A stretch of DNA of 7,794 bases from positions 1 through 7,794 of the forward strand of contig JAGOIB010000098.1 of the NCBI GenBank assembly GCA_017995875.1, read 5' to 3'. The notes under the pieces were generated by a model that had not been told where the DNA came from, made no database searches, and saw nothing but the letters and a program-made list of their open reading frames with translations. Position numbers and translations under genes: made by a program. This DNA is from Saprospiraceae bacterium. GTDB lineage: Bacteria; Bacteroidota; Bacteroidia; Chitinophagales; Saprospiraceae. Shown piece by piece: positions 1 to 7,299 of this stretch. Positions within the stretch are counted from its first letter, which is position 1. Every line of letters starts with the position of its first letter.

Positions 1-1664
1 TTATTCCAGGCATAGGTGTAAGTACCGGCTGGAATAACCGTAAGATCAATGGAGCCATTTGGAGTAAGACAAGACTGGTTGGGCATCGTTACAGCTGCCA
101 GTGTGAAATTTGAATTGAGATTATTGATCGCAAAAGTATCTGCATTCATACAGCCATTGGCATCGGTTACAGTGACGGAGTAACTACCTGCAGGAAGATT
201 CACCAGGTCTTCAGTGATACTGGCATTTGACCATGAGAACGTATTTCCTGAAGCAGGTAAGATGGTGAGATCAATAGCACCGTTTGGATTGCTGCATGTA
301 GATGGAGTCACCAGTCCGGAAATCTCAGGAGTTGAAAGCTGATCATCGATTGTGAAAGAGGCTATGGAGTAACAATTGTTAACATCTGAAACGGTCACCC
401 CAAAGATGCCTGCTGATAGATTGGCTAAATCTTCTGTTGATGCACCGGAGGTCCATAGAAATGTATATGAACCAGCAGGATTAACGGTTACATCAATACT
501 TCCATTTGGAGAAATGCAGGAAGTATTTGGAAGGACAGTTCCATTGAATGTGAAATTGGAATTTGTATTGATGATATCGAATGATGCTGTGCCGGTGCAG
601 CCATCAAGAGAAGTTACAGTGACGCTATACGTACCACCTGTAAGCTGTTGAAGGTCTTCAGAGGTTTCACCATTGGACCATATAAACGTAAACGTTCCTG
701 GTGTACTAACCATAATATCGATAGCGCCATTCGGTTGGCTGCAAGAAGTATTAGGTGTTGTGGTTCCGGCTATGACCAATGGATTTGAATTGTCCTGAAC
801 CAAAACACTTGTTGAATTCGTACAGCCATTTGAAGAGGTTACGGTTACAGAGTAGGTGCCACCAGGAATAGCTGAAAGGTCTTCTGTCATGCCGCCATTA
901 GACCAGAGATAAGTGTATGCCCCGGCGGGTGTGACATTGAGATCGATGGCTCCATTGCTCTGCCCACACATCGCAGCAGTTGATGTGCCGACAGGCACCG
1001 GTGGCATCGTATTGTCAGCAACACTGAAACTTGAAGTGGCTGTGCAGCTTCCTCCGGCAGAAACAGTTACGGTATAATTTCCAGCAGAAAGATTAAACAA
1101 ATCTTCTGTTGTGCTTCCACTGGACCATACATAGGTATACGGTCCTGATGGTAAAGTTGTGATATCAATAGCACCGTTTGGTGATGTGCAGGATGTGAGT
1201 GGGGTAGTGTTTCCTGTGATATTGATCGGAGGGTTATTGTTAGTGATGTTAAAGCTCTCTGTAGTAATACAGCCAGTGGATACGGACGTAACTGTGACAG
1301 TATATGTTCCATCTATAACATCAGCTAAATCTTCTGAAGTTTGACCATTGGACCAGATAAAAGTATATGATCCTGGCGGTGTGATAGTTTGATTGATACT
1401 GCCATTCGGTAGGTTACAAGTAGAAGGAGTAATAATGGAAGTTGAAGTGGGTGATGAGGTATTGTTATCGACTACGAAGGAGCCGGTTGCGGAGCACCCA
1501 CCCATATCCGTGACGGTGACGAAATAATTACCGGAATTCAAATCAAATATGTCTTCTGTAGTTTCTCCGTTGGACCAATCAAAAGTATAATTGCCAGCAG
1601 GAGAGACTGACAAATCAACCGAACCGTTAGGGCTGGTGCACGACGTGAGGGGTAGTGTTGTGGC
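1..1664 (-). repeat. Tandem coding repeats: eight SprB-type modules
   Basis: Eight consecutive modules of about 75 codons are visible. Their conserved Trp codons (CCA on the plus strand) lie at 1575, 1353, 1125, 903, 678, 453, 231 and 6, spaced 222-228 bp. Each module carries SC or MC followed by [P/S]NG, and most carry a later GC, so there are about two Cys per unit that could form a disulfide. Copies have diverged at DNA level but keep short identical blocks, for example the same 13 bases at 427-439 and 1099-1111. The last module is cut by the window edge, so the total copy number is unknown. This is a protein-coding array, not a CRISPR or satellite. Confidence 0.9.
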
Positions 1665-2726
1665 CGTTAGATCTATTGTTGTGCCGGAAGGGTCAATAGT
1701 GACGCTTGCCGATGTTGAGCAACCTCCGCTTGTGGTTACAGTCACTGTGTAGGTCCCAGGATCACTTACCATGATGGAGGAGGAGGACTCACCCGTGCTC
1801 CAGTCAAACGTTTCGTACATCGATGCATTGAGCACTTCTATAAGTGTACTTTGCCCGGAACAAATGGGTGGTGGGTTGTTGAACAAAGGCAATGGGGCCC
1901 CAGAGAGGACTTCAAATGTATCTGAACCCTGGCAGCCTTCGAAATTTTGAACATATAGAATGTAAACACCTGGCTCGGTGATTTCCAGTGTTTCATTGTC
2001 AGAGGCATAGGTAGGTTCCCAGACATAACTTGCATAGGGACCGCCTTGCGCGATAAGTGTTGCTGATTCACCTGAACATATTGACGTTGGCCCTGTAATG
2101 ACCGGGGTGGGAGGGGGTATATTGAGAAAGGCAGTTACGTCAACTGTACCAGTGATCAAAGGGCATGGCATATCCGGATCGGTAATCGTAACCGTATATG
2201 AACCATTGGAAGAAATGGTGATAAAATCTGTGGTCTCCCCTGTGGACCAGAAATATGAGGGATTGCCTGGAATGGGGAACAAGGATGCATACAGATTGGC
2301 GGTCTGCCCCTGGCAGAAGTAACCCGCATCTATTGTGATGCTTGCCGTCCATTCAAAATATTTCAAGTGGGCGACATCATTGGCTACGCAACCGGTGGCA
2401 TCTGTTACCAAAACAGAAAAATTAGCACCATACGAAGGGATAGTCATGGAAATACTTTGCGTTGTTTCCCCGTTTGACCATAAGTAGGTATACGGCTCAG
2501 TGCCCCCAAAAGGAACTGCCGTCAGGGTCAGGATATCTCCCGGGCATAGCACGCTGTATTGAGGCAGCGATGGAATAATATCAACATTATAGGGGCAATT
2601 TACTGGAACGGGGATAGGATCTGGCCAGGAATCAGTTCCTTCTGCGGCCATCATAGGGACCTTCATGCAGAACGCAAGAATGAAAAGTAAGCAGGAACGC
2701 CAGATATGGACTTTTTTAATTTTCAT
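1..2726 (-). CDS. SprB-repeat secreted surface protein, N-terminal 908 residues (3' end outside window)
   Basis: The frame is open without a stop from ATG at 2726 to the window edge, giving 908 residues plus two bases. Residues 1-28 form a signal peptide: KIKK n-region, hydrophobic core LLFILAF, likely cleavage MAA|EG. Residues of about 40-355 hold Ig-like modules with the pattern C-x-G-[DEQ] ... W. From about 355 onward come SprB-type repeats with SC-x-x-PNG-[AS]-ID, then PAG-x-YT[YF]-x-WSNG-x-x-[ST]ED[IL], then AG-x-Y-x-VTVT and GC. SprB is the mobile surface adhesin of flavobacterial gliding; repeats of this type are widespread in large T9SS substrates, so an adhesive cell-surface role is inferred, and gliding itself is not shown. 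A T9SS sorting domain is expected beyond base 1. The start is set by an in-frame TGA shortly upstream and by an SD-like GGAAG before the ATG. The ATG overlaps the stop of the preceding small ORF. The family is clear; the exact function is unknown. Confidence 0.93.
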   Translation of the reverse strand, partial: MKIKKVHIWRSCLLFILAFCMKVPMMAAEGTDSWPDPIPVPVNCPYNVDIIPSLPQYSVLCPGDILTLTAVPFGGTEPYTYLWSNGETTQSISMTIPSYGANFSVLVTDATGCVANDVAHLKYFEWTASITIDAGYFCQGQTANLYASLFPIPGNPSYFWSTGETTDFITISSNGSYTVTITDPDMPCPLITGTVDVTAFLNIPPPTPVITGPTSICSGESATLIAQGGPYASYVWEPTYASDNETLEITEPGVYILYVQNFEGCQGSDTFEVLSGAPLPLFNNPPPICSGQSTLIEVLNASMYETFDWSTGESSSSIMVSDPGTYTVTVTTSGGCSTSASVTIDPSGTTIDLTATTLPLTSCTSPNGSVDLSVSPAGNYTFDWSNGETTEDIFDLNSGNYFVTVTDMGGCSATGSFVVDNNTSSPTSTSIITPSTCNLPNGSINQTITPPGSYTFIWSNGQTSEDLADVIDGTYTVTVTSVSTGCITTESFNITNNNPPINITGNTTPLTSCTSPNGAIDITTLPSGPYTYVWSSGSTTEDLFNLSAGNYTVTVSAGGSCTATSSFSVADNTMPPVPVGTSTAAMCGQSNGAIDLNVTPAGAYTYLWSNGGMTEDLSAIPGGTYSVTVTSSNGCTNSTSVLVQDNSNPLVIAGTTTPNTSCSQPNGAIDIMVSTPGTFTFIWSNGETSEDLQQLTGGTYSVTVTSLDGCTGTASFDIINTNSNFTFNGTVLPNTSCISPNGSIDVTVNPAGSYTFLWTSGASTEDLANLSAGIFGVTVSDVNNCYSIASFTIDDQLSTPEISGLVTPSTCSNPNGAIDLTILPASGNTFSWSNASITEDLVNLPAGSYSVTVTDANGCMNADTFAINNLNSNFTLAAVTMPNQSCLTPNGSIDLTVIPAGTYTYAWN

Positions 2727-2857
2727 TACTTCCAATACCAACCTTCACGCCGTAAGTCGGCCATCTGGATAGTGTATATTTCAAATGTCGGATTTACCCC
2801 TCCAGGCCAGTGGGTGATAGCTCCCGAACAGGCATAATAGGGCTCTGAAAGGACCAT
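2726..2857 (-). CDS. Possible 43-residue small ORF coupled to the SprB-repeat gene
   Basis: ATG at 2857 opens 43 codons ending in TAA at 2728-2726. The final A of the stop is the A of the next gene's ATG, giving TAATG, a typical stop-restart coupling arrangement. The peptide begins MVLSEPYYACSG and ends REGWYWK. It is rich in aromatic residues (three Trp, four Tyr), has one Cys, and shows no signal peptide or membrane segment. I recognise no family. The same frame is open upstream to a TAA near 2918, but I see no earlier ATG. It lies in the 179-bp gap between two genes of the same strand. It could be a real small protein, a leader whose translation sets expression of the next gene, or a chance frame. 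The only support is the exact overlap and the lack of any other content in the gap. Confidence 0.3.
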   Translation of the reverse strand: MVLSEPYYACSGAITHWPGGVNPTFEIYTIQMADLRREGWYWK

Positions 2858-2897
2858 TTTTGTGATGGATGCTATTTGGCAATTTGTTTTCAGGCGG

Positions 2898-2920
2898 ACC
2901 GACTTTCTAGTCGGTTTTTA
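2898..2920 (+). terminator. Stem-loop with T-run, overlapping the stop codon of the FG-GAP gene
   Basis: A 7-bp stem (ACCGACT, loop TTCT, AGTCGGT) is followed on the plus strand by a run of five T. This is the form of an intrinsic terminator for rightward transcription, although no rightward gene is visible before it. In the leftward mRNA the same stem forms with an AGAA loop. The TAG stop of the 908-residue gene then sits at the stem-loop junction, and there is no U-run after it. It may block antisense transcription or mark or stabilise an mRNA end. The structure is certain as sequence; its role is uncertain. Confidence 0.4.
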
Positions 2921-5633
2921 TCATTTTTTGCGTAGCAATAAAGCCATCTCCGATGACTTGCAATACGTATTGGGCGGAGGGTAAGTGACTAAGATTGATT
3001 TGAAAGTTGCTTTGGCCGGCAATGTATTGCCGGACCATCACGCGTCCATAACTGTCGACCACCTGGAATACCTCAGCTGCTTGCATTCGGTCAGGTAATA
3101 GCACCTCTACTGTATTCGCTGAAGGATTCGGGAATACATGGAACTCTTCTTCATTGTTGTCTCCATAAATACCGGAAATGAGCACATTGACCTGAGTGCG
3201 CGTAGATATACAATCAACATCATCCCGCAGTATCTGCCAGTCATAGAAGTAATAGTAATACCCATTACCAAAGGATGAAGTATTTATTTGCCCGACCTCA
3301 CCCAGGGCATATGGATAGGAAAGTTCACCTGCATTGCGCCACAGATTTCCTTGCTGGCATTGTAGACTAAAGGATCCTACGGGAACCGGAAAATCAAGCA
3401 AAAGCATATTTATTCCAGATTCTACTTCAAAGCGTTTTGTTGCTAACAAGGAATCGGCTGACCATAACTGGACAAAACGAGTGCCCAGCGGCCCTTCGGC
3501 TGGAACATAAACCGTCACAGCATGCAGTGTGAAGGGCTCCCATGATTCAAATAACAGGTATCCACCTTGGTTTGGAAGACCTCCCTGACCGGCAGTATCC
3601 ACCTTGCCACCAGACTGGATGTCACCAGGATAAAAATGGTGACTTTCTACATAATAGGCAGTTGTCCCTGAAATCGGTATGGTTTGGAGGGTTGGTCCTG
3701 TGCCAAGCAGTGTCCCTCCGACAGGCTGATCGTACCATTGGCAATTACTGCCATCTGCTGTCAATAAAACTGAATCACCTGCCACAATGACGACATCTTC
3801 AACTTCGGGTGCCGCAGCACTGAGCATTTCAACATGAAATGGGTTAGATGTCCATTGTCCATCAAAACAGCGTGCATCTGTAGTAACTTTATAATCTCCG
3901 GTTTCAGTGACCTGCAAGATCCGGGTGTCTGCCACACCATTCGACCATATGTAGTTTACACCGTCAGTGGCAATGAGTATTAGTGTGTCCCCCTGGCAGA
4001 TCGTATTTCCATCAGGCGAATAAATTTTTGGAGGAACATCTATCACCTGATCTATGTCAATTGGCTTTGTAAGGGAGGCACATCCATTACTGTCTTCAAG
4101 GATGCCAAAATAACGCCCTGGATGGATGACAGGAATGACTTGACCGGTTTGATTGTCAGACCACAGATATCCGGAAAACCCCGAAGGTGCAACTAATACT
4201 GTCGTATCCCCTGCGCAGATAGAGGTTGGTCCCTCGATCAAGGCTATGGATTCTCCGCCCATGCAAGGCATTTCAGGTATTAAGTACATGCTATCCGGGT
4301 TGAGATTAGATACCCGGGTCACTATTCCGGAAGGCCATCGAACGATCAGTGAATCCACTTGTTCATTCTGGCCCAATCCAAAATGTGTATTGAGTGAACT
4401 CATAGGACTATAGCTTTGTCCTGAACGTACTTCCCTGATCTGCTTACCCCAGGGGCCATAGATTTCTATTCTTGCACCGATCCCGTTCCGGTTGCTGGTT
4501 ATGCCAAAGAGGGATGCCTTTATCCAATGATGGTTATTAGGTTGATTGATCCATACCTGGCTATTGTGATAGATATCCAGGAAACCATCATTGTTGAGAT
4601 CAGCTATCGCCCCAGGCATGACAGCTGCATCCATACCTGTAAAGGTCAGATCACCATGACCCAGGTATAATTCATTTTGTAGTTGGGCATAAATATCAAC
4701 AAAGCCGTCATTATTAAAATCTCCGGCTGCATTTTCCCAGGCCCCCAGATCGTCAGCATTGATACCTGATGTATTGATAACATCTGTAAATGTTCCGTCA
4801 CCATTGTTACGAAACAGGCGATTTTGAAAATCATGGTTTACAATAAAGGCATCCATATCGCCGTCATTGTCAAAGTCCTCGAATACTGTACTCCATGATT
4901 GGGCATTGTCATTCAGTCCGGCTTCACTACCTTTCTCTGAAAAGGTACCGTCACCGTTGTTCTGATACAACAAATTCGTACGATCCGGATCACCGGGTAC
5001 AGCCCCTACTTCGCATTTTGTGATGTACAAATCAATGTCGACATCATTGTCATAATCCACCCAGATCGCCGAATAACTTCCTGGCCGGTTTGCCGTATGG
5101 ATCAGGTTAGTATCCGGAACCATATTACCAAAGCCATCATTCCTGAATGGAACTGACTGACCAAGGTCATGGCAGACGAAGCCATCCAGCCATCCGTCAT
5201 TGTTGATATCTGCCATGGTAGAGCGCTGACTCAATATGTATCCAGGCATGACTGACTCCGAATACATCGTGCCGGATTCGTTTGCTTTGACAAAAGAGGC
5301 TGAGTTACCGTTTCCAAAAAGCAGGTCAGTATAGCCGTTATTGTCAAGATCCCCTGCACAGATACTCCAATTGGGTGGTGCCTGGATCGGAAATGAAAAA
5401 AAAAGCTGTGTAAAAGAACCATCAAATTGTTGATAATCAATATAGAGCCCTTTATTGCCAACACGTACTATATCGTCCAGCTGATCTTCGTTCATATCGA
5501 CCGCACAGTCCGAGTAGGGCACATATCCCGAAACCGGGTGAATCAGGTCTGATTGGTAAATAAAGGATACAGGTTGAGCTGAGCCGTCCAGACAATCCAG
5601 GAACAAGGCAATGAAGAAAAACCATTTGCGCAT
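2907..5633 (-). CDS. Secreted FG-GAP/ASPIC-UnbV (CRTAC1-like) protein with Ig-like domains and T9SS sorting domain
   Basis: This is a complete 908-residue protein. Residues 1-19 form a signal peptide (RKWFFFIALFL core, cleavage GSA|Q). Seven nine-residue Ca-binding-type loops (D-x-[DN]-x-D/N-x-x-x-D) start at residues 46, 95, 142, 193, 253, 305 and 345, fitting an FG-GAP/VCBS seven-bladed beta-propeller; the loop at 193 has V where others have G. Residues of about 380-452 match the ASPIC/UnbV domain (NRNGIGARIEI, VRSGQSY, HFGLG, LIVRWPSG). Ig-like modules follow at about 465-530 and 535-602, then an Ig_7-like unit at 606-663 (QWYDQPVGG, TTAYYVE). Residues 665-815 form an unnamed beta-rich domain. 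Residues 831-908 look like a type A T9SS sorting domain starting at VFPNP. No catalytic residues are visible, so a surface binding or adhesion role is inferred. The next genes downstream lie on the same strand. Confidence 0.93.
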   Translation of the reverse strand: MRKWFFFIALFLDCLDGSAQPVSFIYQSDLIHPVSGYVPYSDCAVDMNEDQLDDIVRVGNKGLYIDYQQFDGSFTQLFFSFPIQAPPNWSICAGDLDNNGYTDLLFGNGNSASFVKANESGTMYSESVMPGYILSQRSTMADINNDGWLDGFVCHDLGQSVPFRNDGFGNMVPDTNLIHTANRPGSYSAIWVDYDNDVDIDLYITKCEVGAVPGDPDRTNLLYQNNGDGTFSEKGSEAGLNDNAQSWSTVFEDFDNDGDMDAFIVNHDFQNRLFRNNGDGTFTDVINTSGINADDLGAWENAAGDFNNDGFVDIYAQLQNELYLGHGDLTFTGMDAAVMPGAIADLNNDGFLDIYHNSQVWINQPNNHHWIKASLFGITSNRNGIGARIEIYGPWGKQIREVRSGQSYSPMSSLNTHFGLGQNEQVDSLIVRWPSGIVTRVSNLNPDSMYLIPEMPCMGGESIALIEGPTSICAGDTTVLVAPSGFSGYLWSDNQTGQVIPVIHPGRYFGILEDSNGCASLTKPIDIDQVIDVPPKIYSPDGNTICQGDTLILIATDGVNYIWSNGVADTRILQVTETGDYKVTTDARCFDGQWTSNPFHVEMLSAAAPEVEDVVIVAGDSVLLTADGSNCQWYDQPVGGTLLGTGPTLQTIPISGTTAYYVESHHFYPGDIQSGGKVDTAGQGGLPNQGGYLLFESWEPFTLHAVTVYVPAEGPLGTRFVQLWSADSLLATKRFEVESGINMLLLDFPVPVGSFSLQCQQGNLWRNAGELSYPYALGEVGQINTSSFGNGYYYYFYDWQILRDDVDCISTRTQVNVLISGIYGDNNEEEFHVFPNPSANTVEVLLPDRMQAAEVFQVVDSYGRVMVRQYIAGQSNFQINLSHLPSAQYVLQVIGDGFIATQKMIKTD

Positions 5634-5637
5634 AACG

Positions 5638-5658
5638 ATACCTAAGGTATGAAATACC
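5638..5658 (-). promoter_or_regulatory. Triple inverted-repeat cluster before the FG-GAP gene start
   Basis: On the plus strand the sequence reads ATACC-TAA-GGTAT-GAA-ATACC: three 5-bp half-sites in alternating orientation with 3-bp spacers, ending four bases before the ATG of the 908-residue gene. In the mRNA the middle half-site can pair with either neighbour but not both. The same stretch contains TACCTTAG on the minus strand (5649-5642), a 7-of-8 match to the Bacteroidota -7 element, with TTTG 22 bases further upstream. It could therefore be an operator, a near-leaderless promoter or an RNA switch at the start codon. None of these is proven. Confidence 0.3.
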
Positions 5659-5801
5659 TGTTCCCTGTTTCCAAATGGTTGATCAACAGGCCAAAAATGG
5701 GCTTCAGCGGGATAGATTTCGAAAAGGACGGATGTGTTTCTATCCTGATGGAACTGCAGCGATGAGATGACCCCATTTTCAAAAAAGATTTGAACCCTAT
5801 A

Positions 5802-5832
5802 TATGTTACACAGCCCTTTCTTCTTACCTTTG
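5802..5832 (+). promoter_or_regulatory. Promoter candidate for atpB (Bacteroidota type)
   Basis: TACCTTTG at 5825-5832 matches the Bacteroidota -7 element TAnnTTTG exactly. TATG at 5802-5805 sits 19 bases upstream and matches the -33 element TTTG in three of four bases. The atpB ATG begins 28 bases after the -7 element, leaving a leader of roughly 20 nt. There is no Shine-Dalgarno sequence before the ATG, which is usual in this phylum. Confidence 0.55.
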
Positions 5833-5860
5833 CGCCTGATTTGAAGAATACCCTCAGAAA

Positions 5861-7210
5861 ATGAAGGAATTACGACGTTTAGTGGCCATTTTTTCCCTTA
5901 TTCCGGTGCTTGCCCTGATGGCATGTTTACCGGTTTCCCTGGCAGCCCAGGAGCATACTACCACCACCCAGGAAACCAGCCATTCCACGGGTCAGGAAGC
6001 CCATACAGACTCTACTGCCGCAATGCATGAAGGTGAAATGCATGGAGATTCCTCCCACGAAGCCCATGCCTGTCATTTTCACGGAGATGTCGAAGAGACT
6101 GAATATGATGCCACATCTACGGCGTTCCATCACATTGCTGATGCCAACGTTTATAGTATAGGTTCTTTCAATTTTCCCCTCCCTTGTATCCTTTATGCTA
6201 AAGGCCATGGATGGGATGTGTTCTCTTCCGGCAGGTTCGGTTTTGATTTCTTTGGACATGGGGAAGGCCGCAAAGCTTACAATCAATATGTATTGGATGC
6301 CGGTGCTGTGAAACGTGTAGAAGATCCTTCCTTTCCAACGGGTGAAGTCACACTTGACGGTTTCATGCATGAAACCAAAATGGTTGACGGCGAAAACAAA
6401 GAGATTTCCTACGCTTGTTATGGCGGTAATCATTATAAACTGGAATCACAGAGTACTGCTGATGGCGGACTTTTCGGAGGAGGCATCACTTCTTTTTATG
6501 ATTTCTCGCTGACCAAGAATGTGGTTACTATGATGCTGATCTCCCTGCTGTTTGCATTGGCTTTCTTCAACATAGCTAAAGCGTATAAAACCCGTGACAG
6601 CATGGCTCCAAAAGGCCTGCAGTCATTTATGGAACCTATTTTTCTATTTATCCAGGATGAAGTGGCTAAGCCATTCCTTGGTCCTAAATGGGAAAAATTC
6701 CTTCCACTTTTACTTTCATTGTTTTTCTTCATCCTCGGGCTGAATCTTTTTGGTCAGATCCCATTTTTCGGAGGAAGCAATGTCACAGGTAATCTTGGCG
6801 TAACTGCTGTTTTGGCTATCATCACCTTTATCGTAGTGACCATTAATGGAAATAAAAATTACTGGAGCCACATCGTCTGGATGCCTGGTGTTCCTGCGAT
6901 CATCAAAGTCTTGATTCTGACACCTGTCGAGATACTTGGTATGTTTATCAAGCCTTTCACACTCATGCTTCGTCTTTTTGCCAATATCACTGCAGGTCAT
7001 ATTGTGGTAATGGCATTCGTAGGGTTGATCTTTATGTTTGGAAAATTGGGTGAAAGCCTTGGTGGAGGAATCGTTGGTGCAGCAGTATCTATACCATTGA
7101 CCATATTTATCATGGCCATCGAATTATTGGTGGCGTTTATACAGGCGTATGTTTTTACGTTGTTGACAGCTTCTTATATAGGAGCAGCAACTGAGGAGCA
7201 CCACCATTGA
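5861..7210 (+). CDS. atpB: F1Fo ATP synthase subunit a, with long His-rich N-terminal extension
   Basis: Subunit a forms the two proton half-channels next to the c-ring in the cytoplasmic membrane. At 449 residues it is much longer than the E. coli protein (271). Residues 1-29 look like a signal peptide (hydrophobic 7-22, possible cut SLAA|Q). Cys22 in LMAC is a weak lipobox. Residues 30-100 are rich in His, Thr and acidic residues, including CHFH at 71-74; residues 100-215 continue a soluble part expected in the periplasm. The channel part follows, with membrane segments at about 220-239, 278-299, 311-330, 345-365, 367-394 and 403-436. The essential Arg is R371 in LRLFANITAGH, matching E. 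coli R210. H380 and E421 sit where E. coli has E219 and H245; Q428 matches Q252. The C-terminus is EEHHH. The gene is first in its operon, with atpE downstream after an unusual gap. Confidence 0.97.
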   Translation: MKELRRLVAIFSLIPVLALMACLPVSLAAQEHTTTTQETSHSTGQEAHTDSTAAMHEGEMHGDSSHEAHACHFHGDVEETEYDATSTAFHHIADANVYSIGSFNFPLPCILYAKGHGWDVFSSGRFGFDFFGHGEGRKAYNQYVLDAGAVKRVEDPSFPTGEVTLDGFMHETKMVDGENKEISYACYGGNHYKLESQSTADGGLFGGGITSFYDFSLTKNVVTMMLISLLFALAFFNIAKAYKTRDSMAPKGLQSFMEPIFLFIQDEVAKPFLGPKWEKFLPLLLSLFFFILGLNLFGQIPFFGGSNVTGNLGVTAVLAIITFIVVTINGNKNYWSHIVWMPGVPAIIKVLILTPVEILGMFIKPFTLMLRLFANITAGHIVVMAFVGLIFMFGKLGESLGGGIVGAAVSIPLTIFIMAIELLVAFIQAYVFTLLTASYIGAATEEHHH

Positions 7211-7213
7211 TAA

Positions 7214-7243
7214 GTTAGCAGCTAGCAGTTAGCAGTTAGCAGT
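7214..7243 (+). repeat. Heptamer tandem repeat, GTTAGCA x 4
   Basis: Four consecutive 7-bp units begin four bases after the atpB stop: GTTAGCA, GCTAGCA, GTTAGCA, GTTAGCA, then GT. Only one base differs among the four. It is the first of three heptamer arrays in this gap. Confidence 0.9.
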
Positions 7244-7252
7244 GATAATTGA

Positions 7253-7277
7253 TGCTTCGGCTCCGCTCAGCAACCGG
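7253..7277 (+). repeat. REP-like intergenic motif
   Basis: The block begins TGCTTCGGCTCCGCTC and ends AGCAACCGG. TGCT at 7253-7256 can pair with AGCA at 7269-7272, and CGG at 7258-7260 with CCG at 7274-7276, so imperfect alternative foldbacks are possible. From memory, close variants of this motif recur between genes in Bacteroidota. I cannot confirm copy number from a single instance. Confidence 0.45.
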
Positions 7278-7299
7278 AAATGAAGAGAGAAGAGGGAAG

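Noticed and set aside
6..1664. Regular repeats at 222-228 bp spacing, considered as a CRISPR or satellite array.
   Set aside because: Spacing is in multiples of three, units are diverged in DNA but kept in protein, and there are no short identical repeats with spacers.
1..2726. The left third could be read as non-coding or as several small genes on both strands.
   Set aside because: One minus-strand frame is open throughout, and all twelve periodic Trp codons fall in that same frame. The small open frames here lack family features and are its shadows.
5787..5846. Direct repeat GATTTGAA at 5787 and 5838 flanking the atpB promoter.
   Set aside because: It is only 8 bp, AT-rich and widely spaced, so it is likely to occur by chance.
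5912..5932. AtpB as a lipoprotein, with Cys22 in LMAC as the lipid site.
   Set aside because: Met at the -2 position is unusual for a lipobox, and an ordinary signal peptide cut near residue 29 explains the segment as well.
5927..6433. A 168-codon open frame on the minus strand opposite the atpB N-terminal region.
   Set aside because: It lies wholly inside atpB, shows no recognisable domain, and is explained by codon use of the atpB strand.
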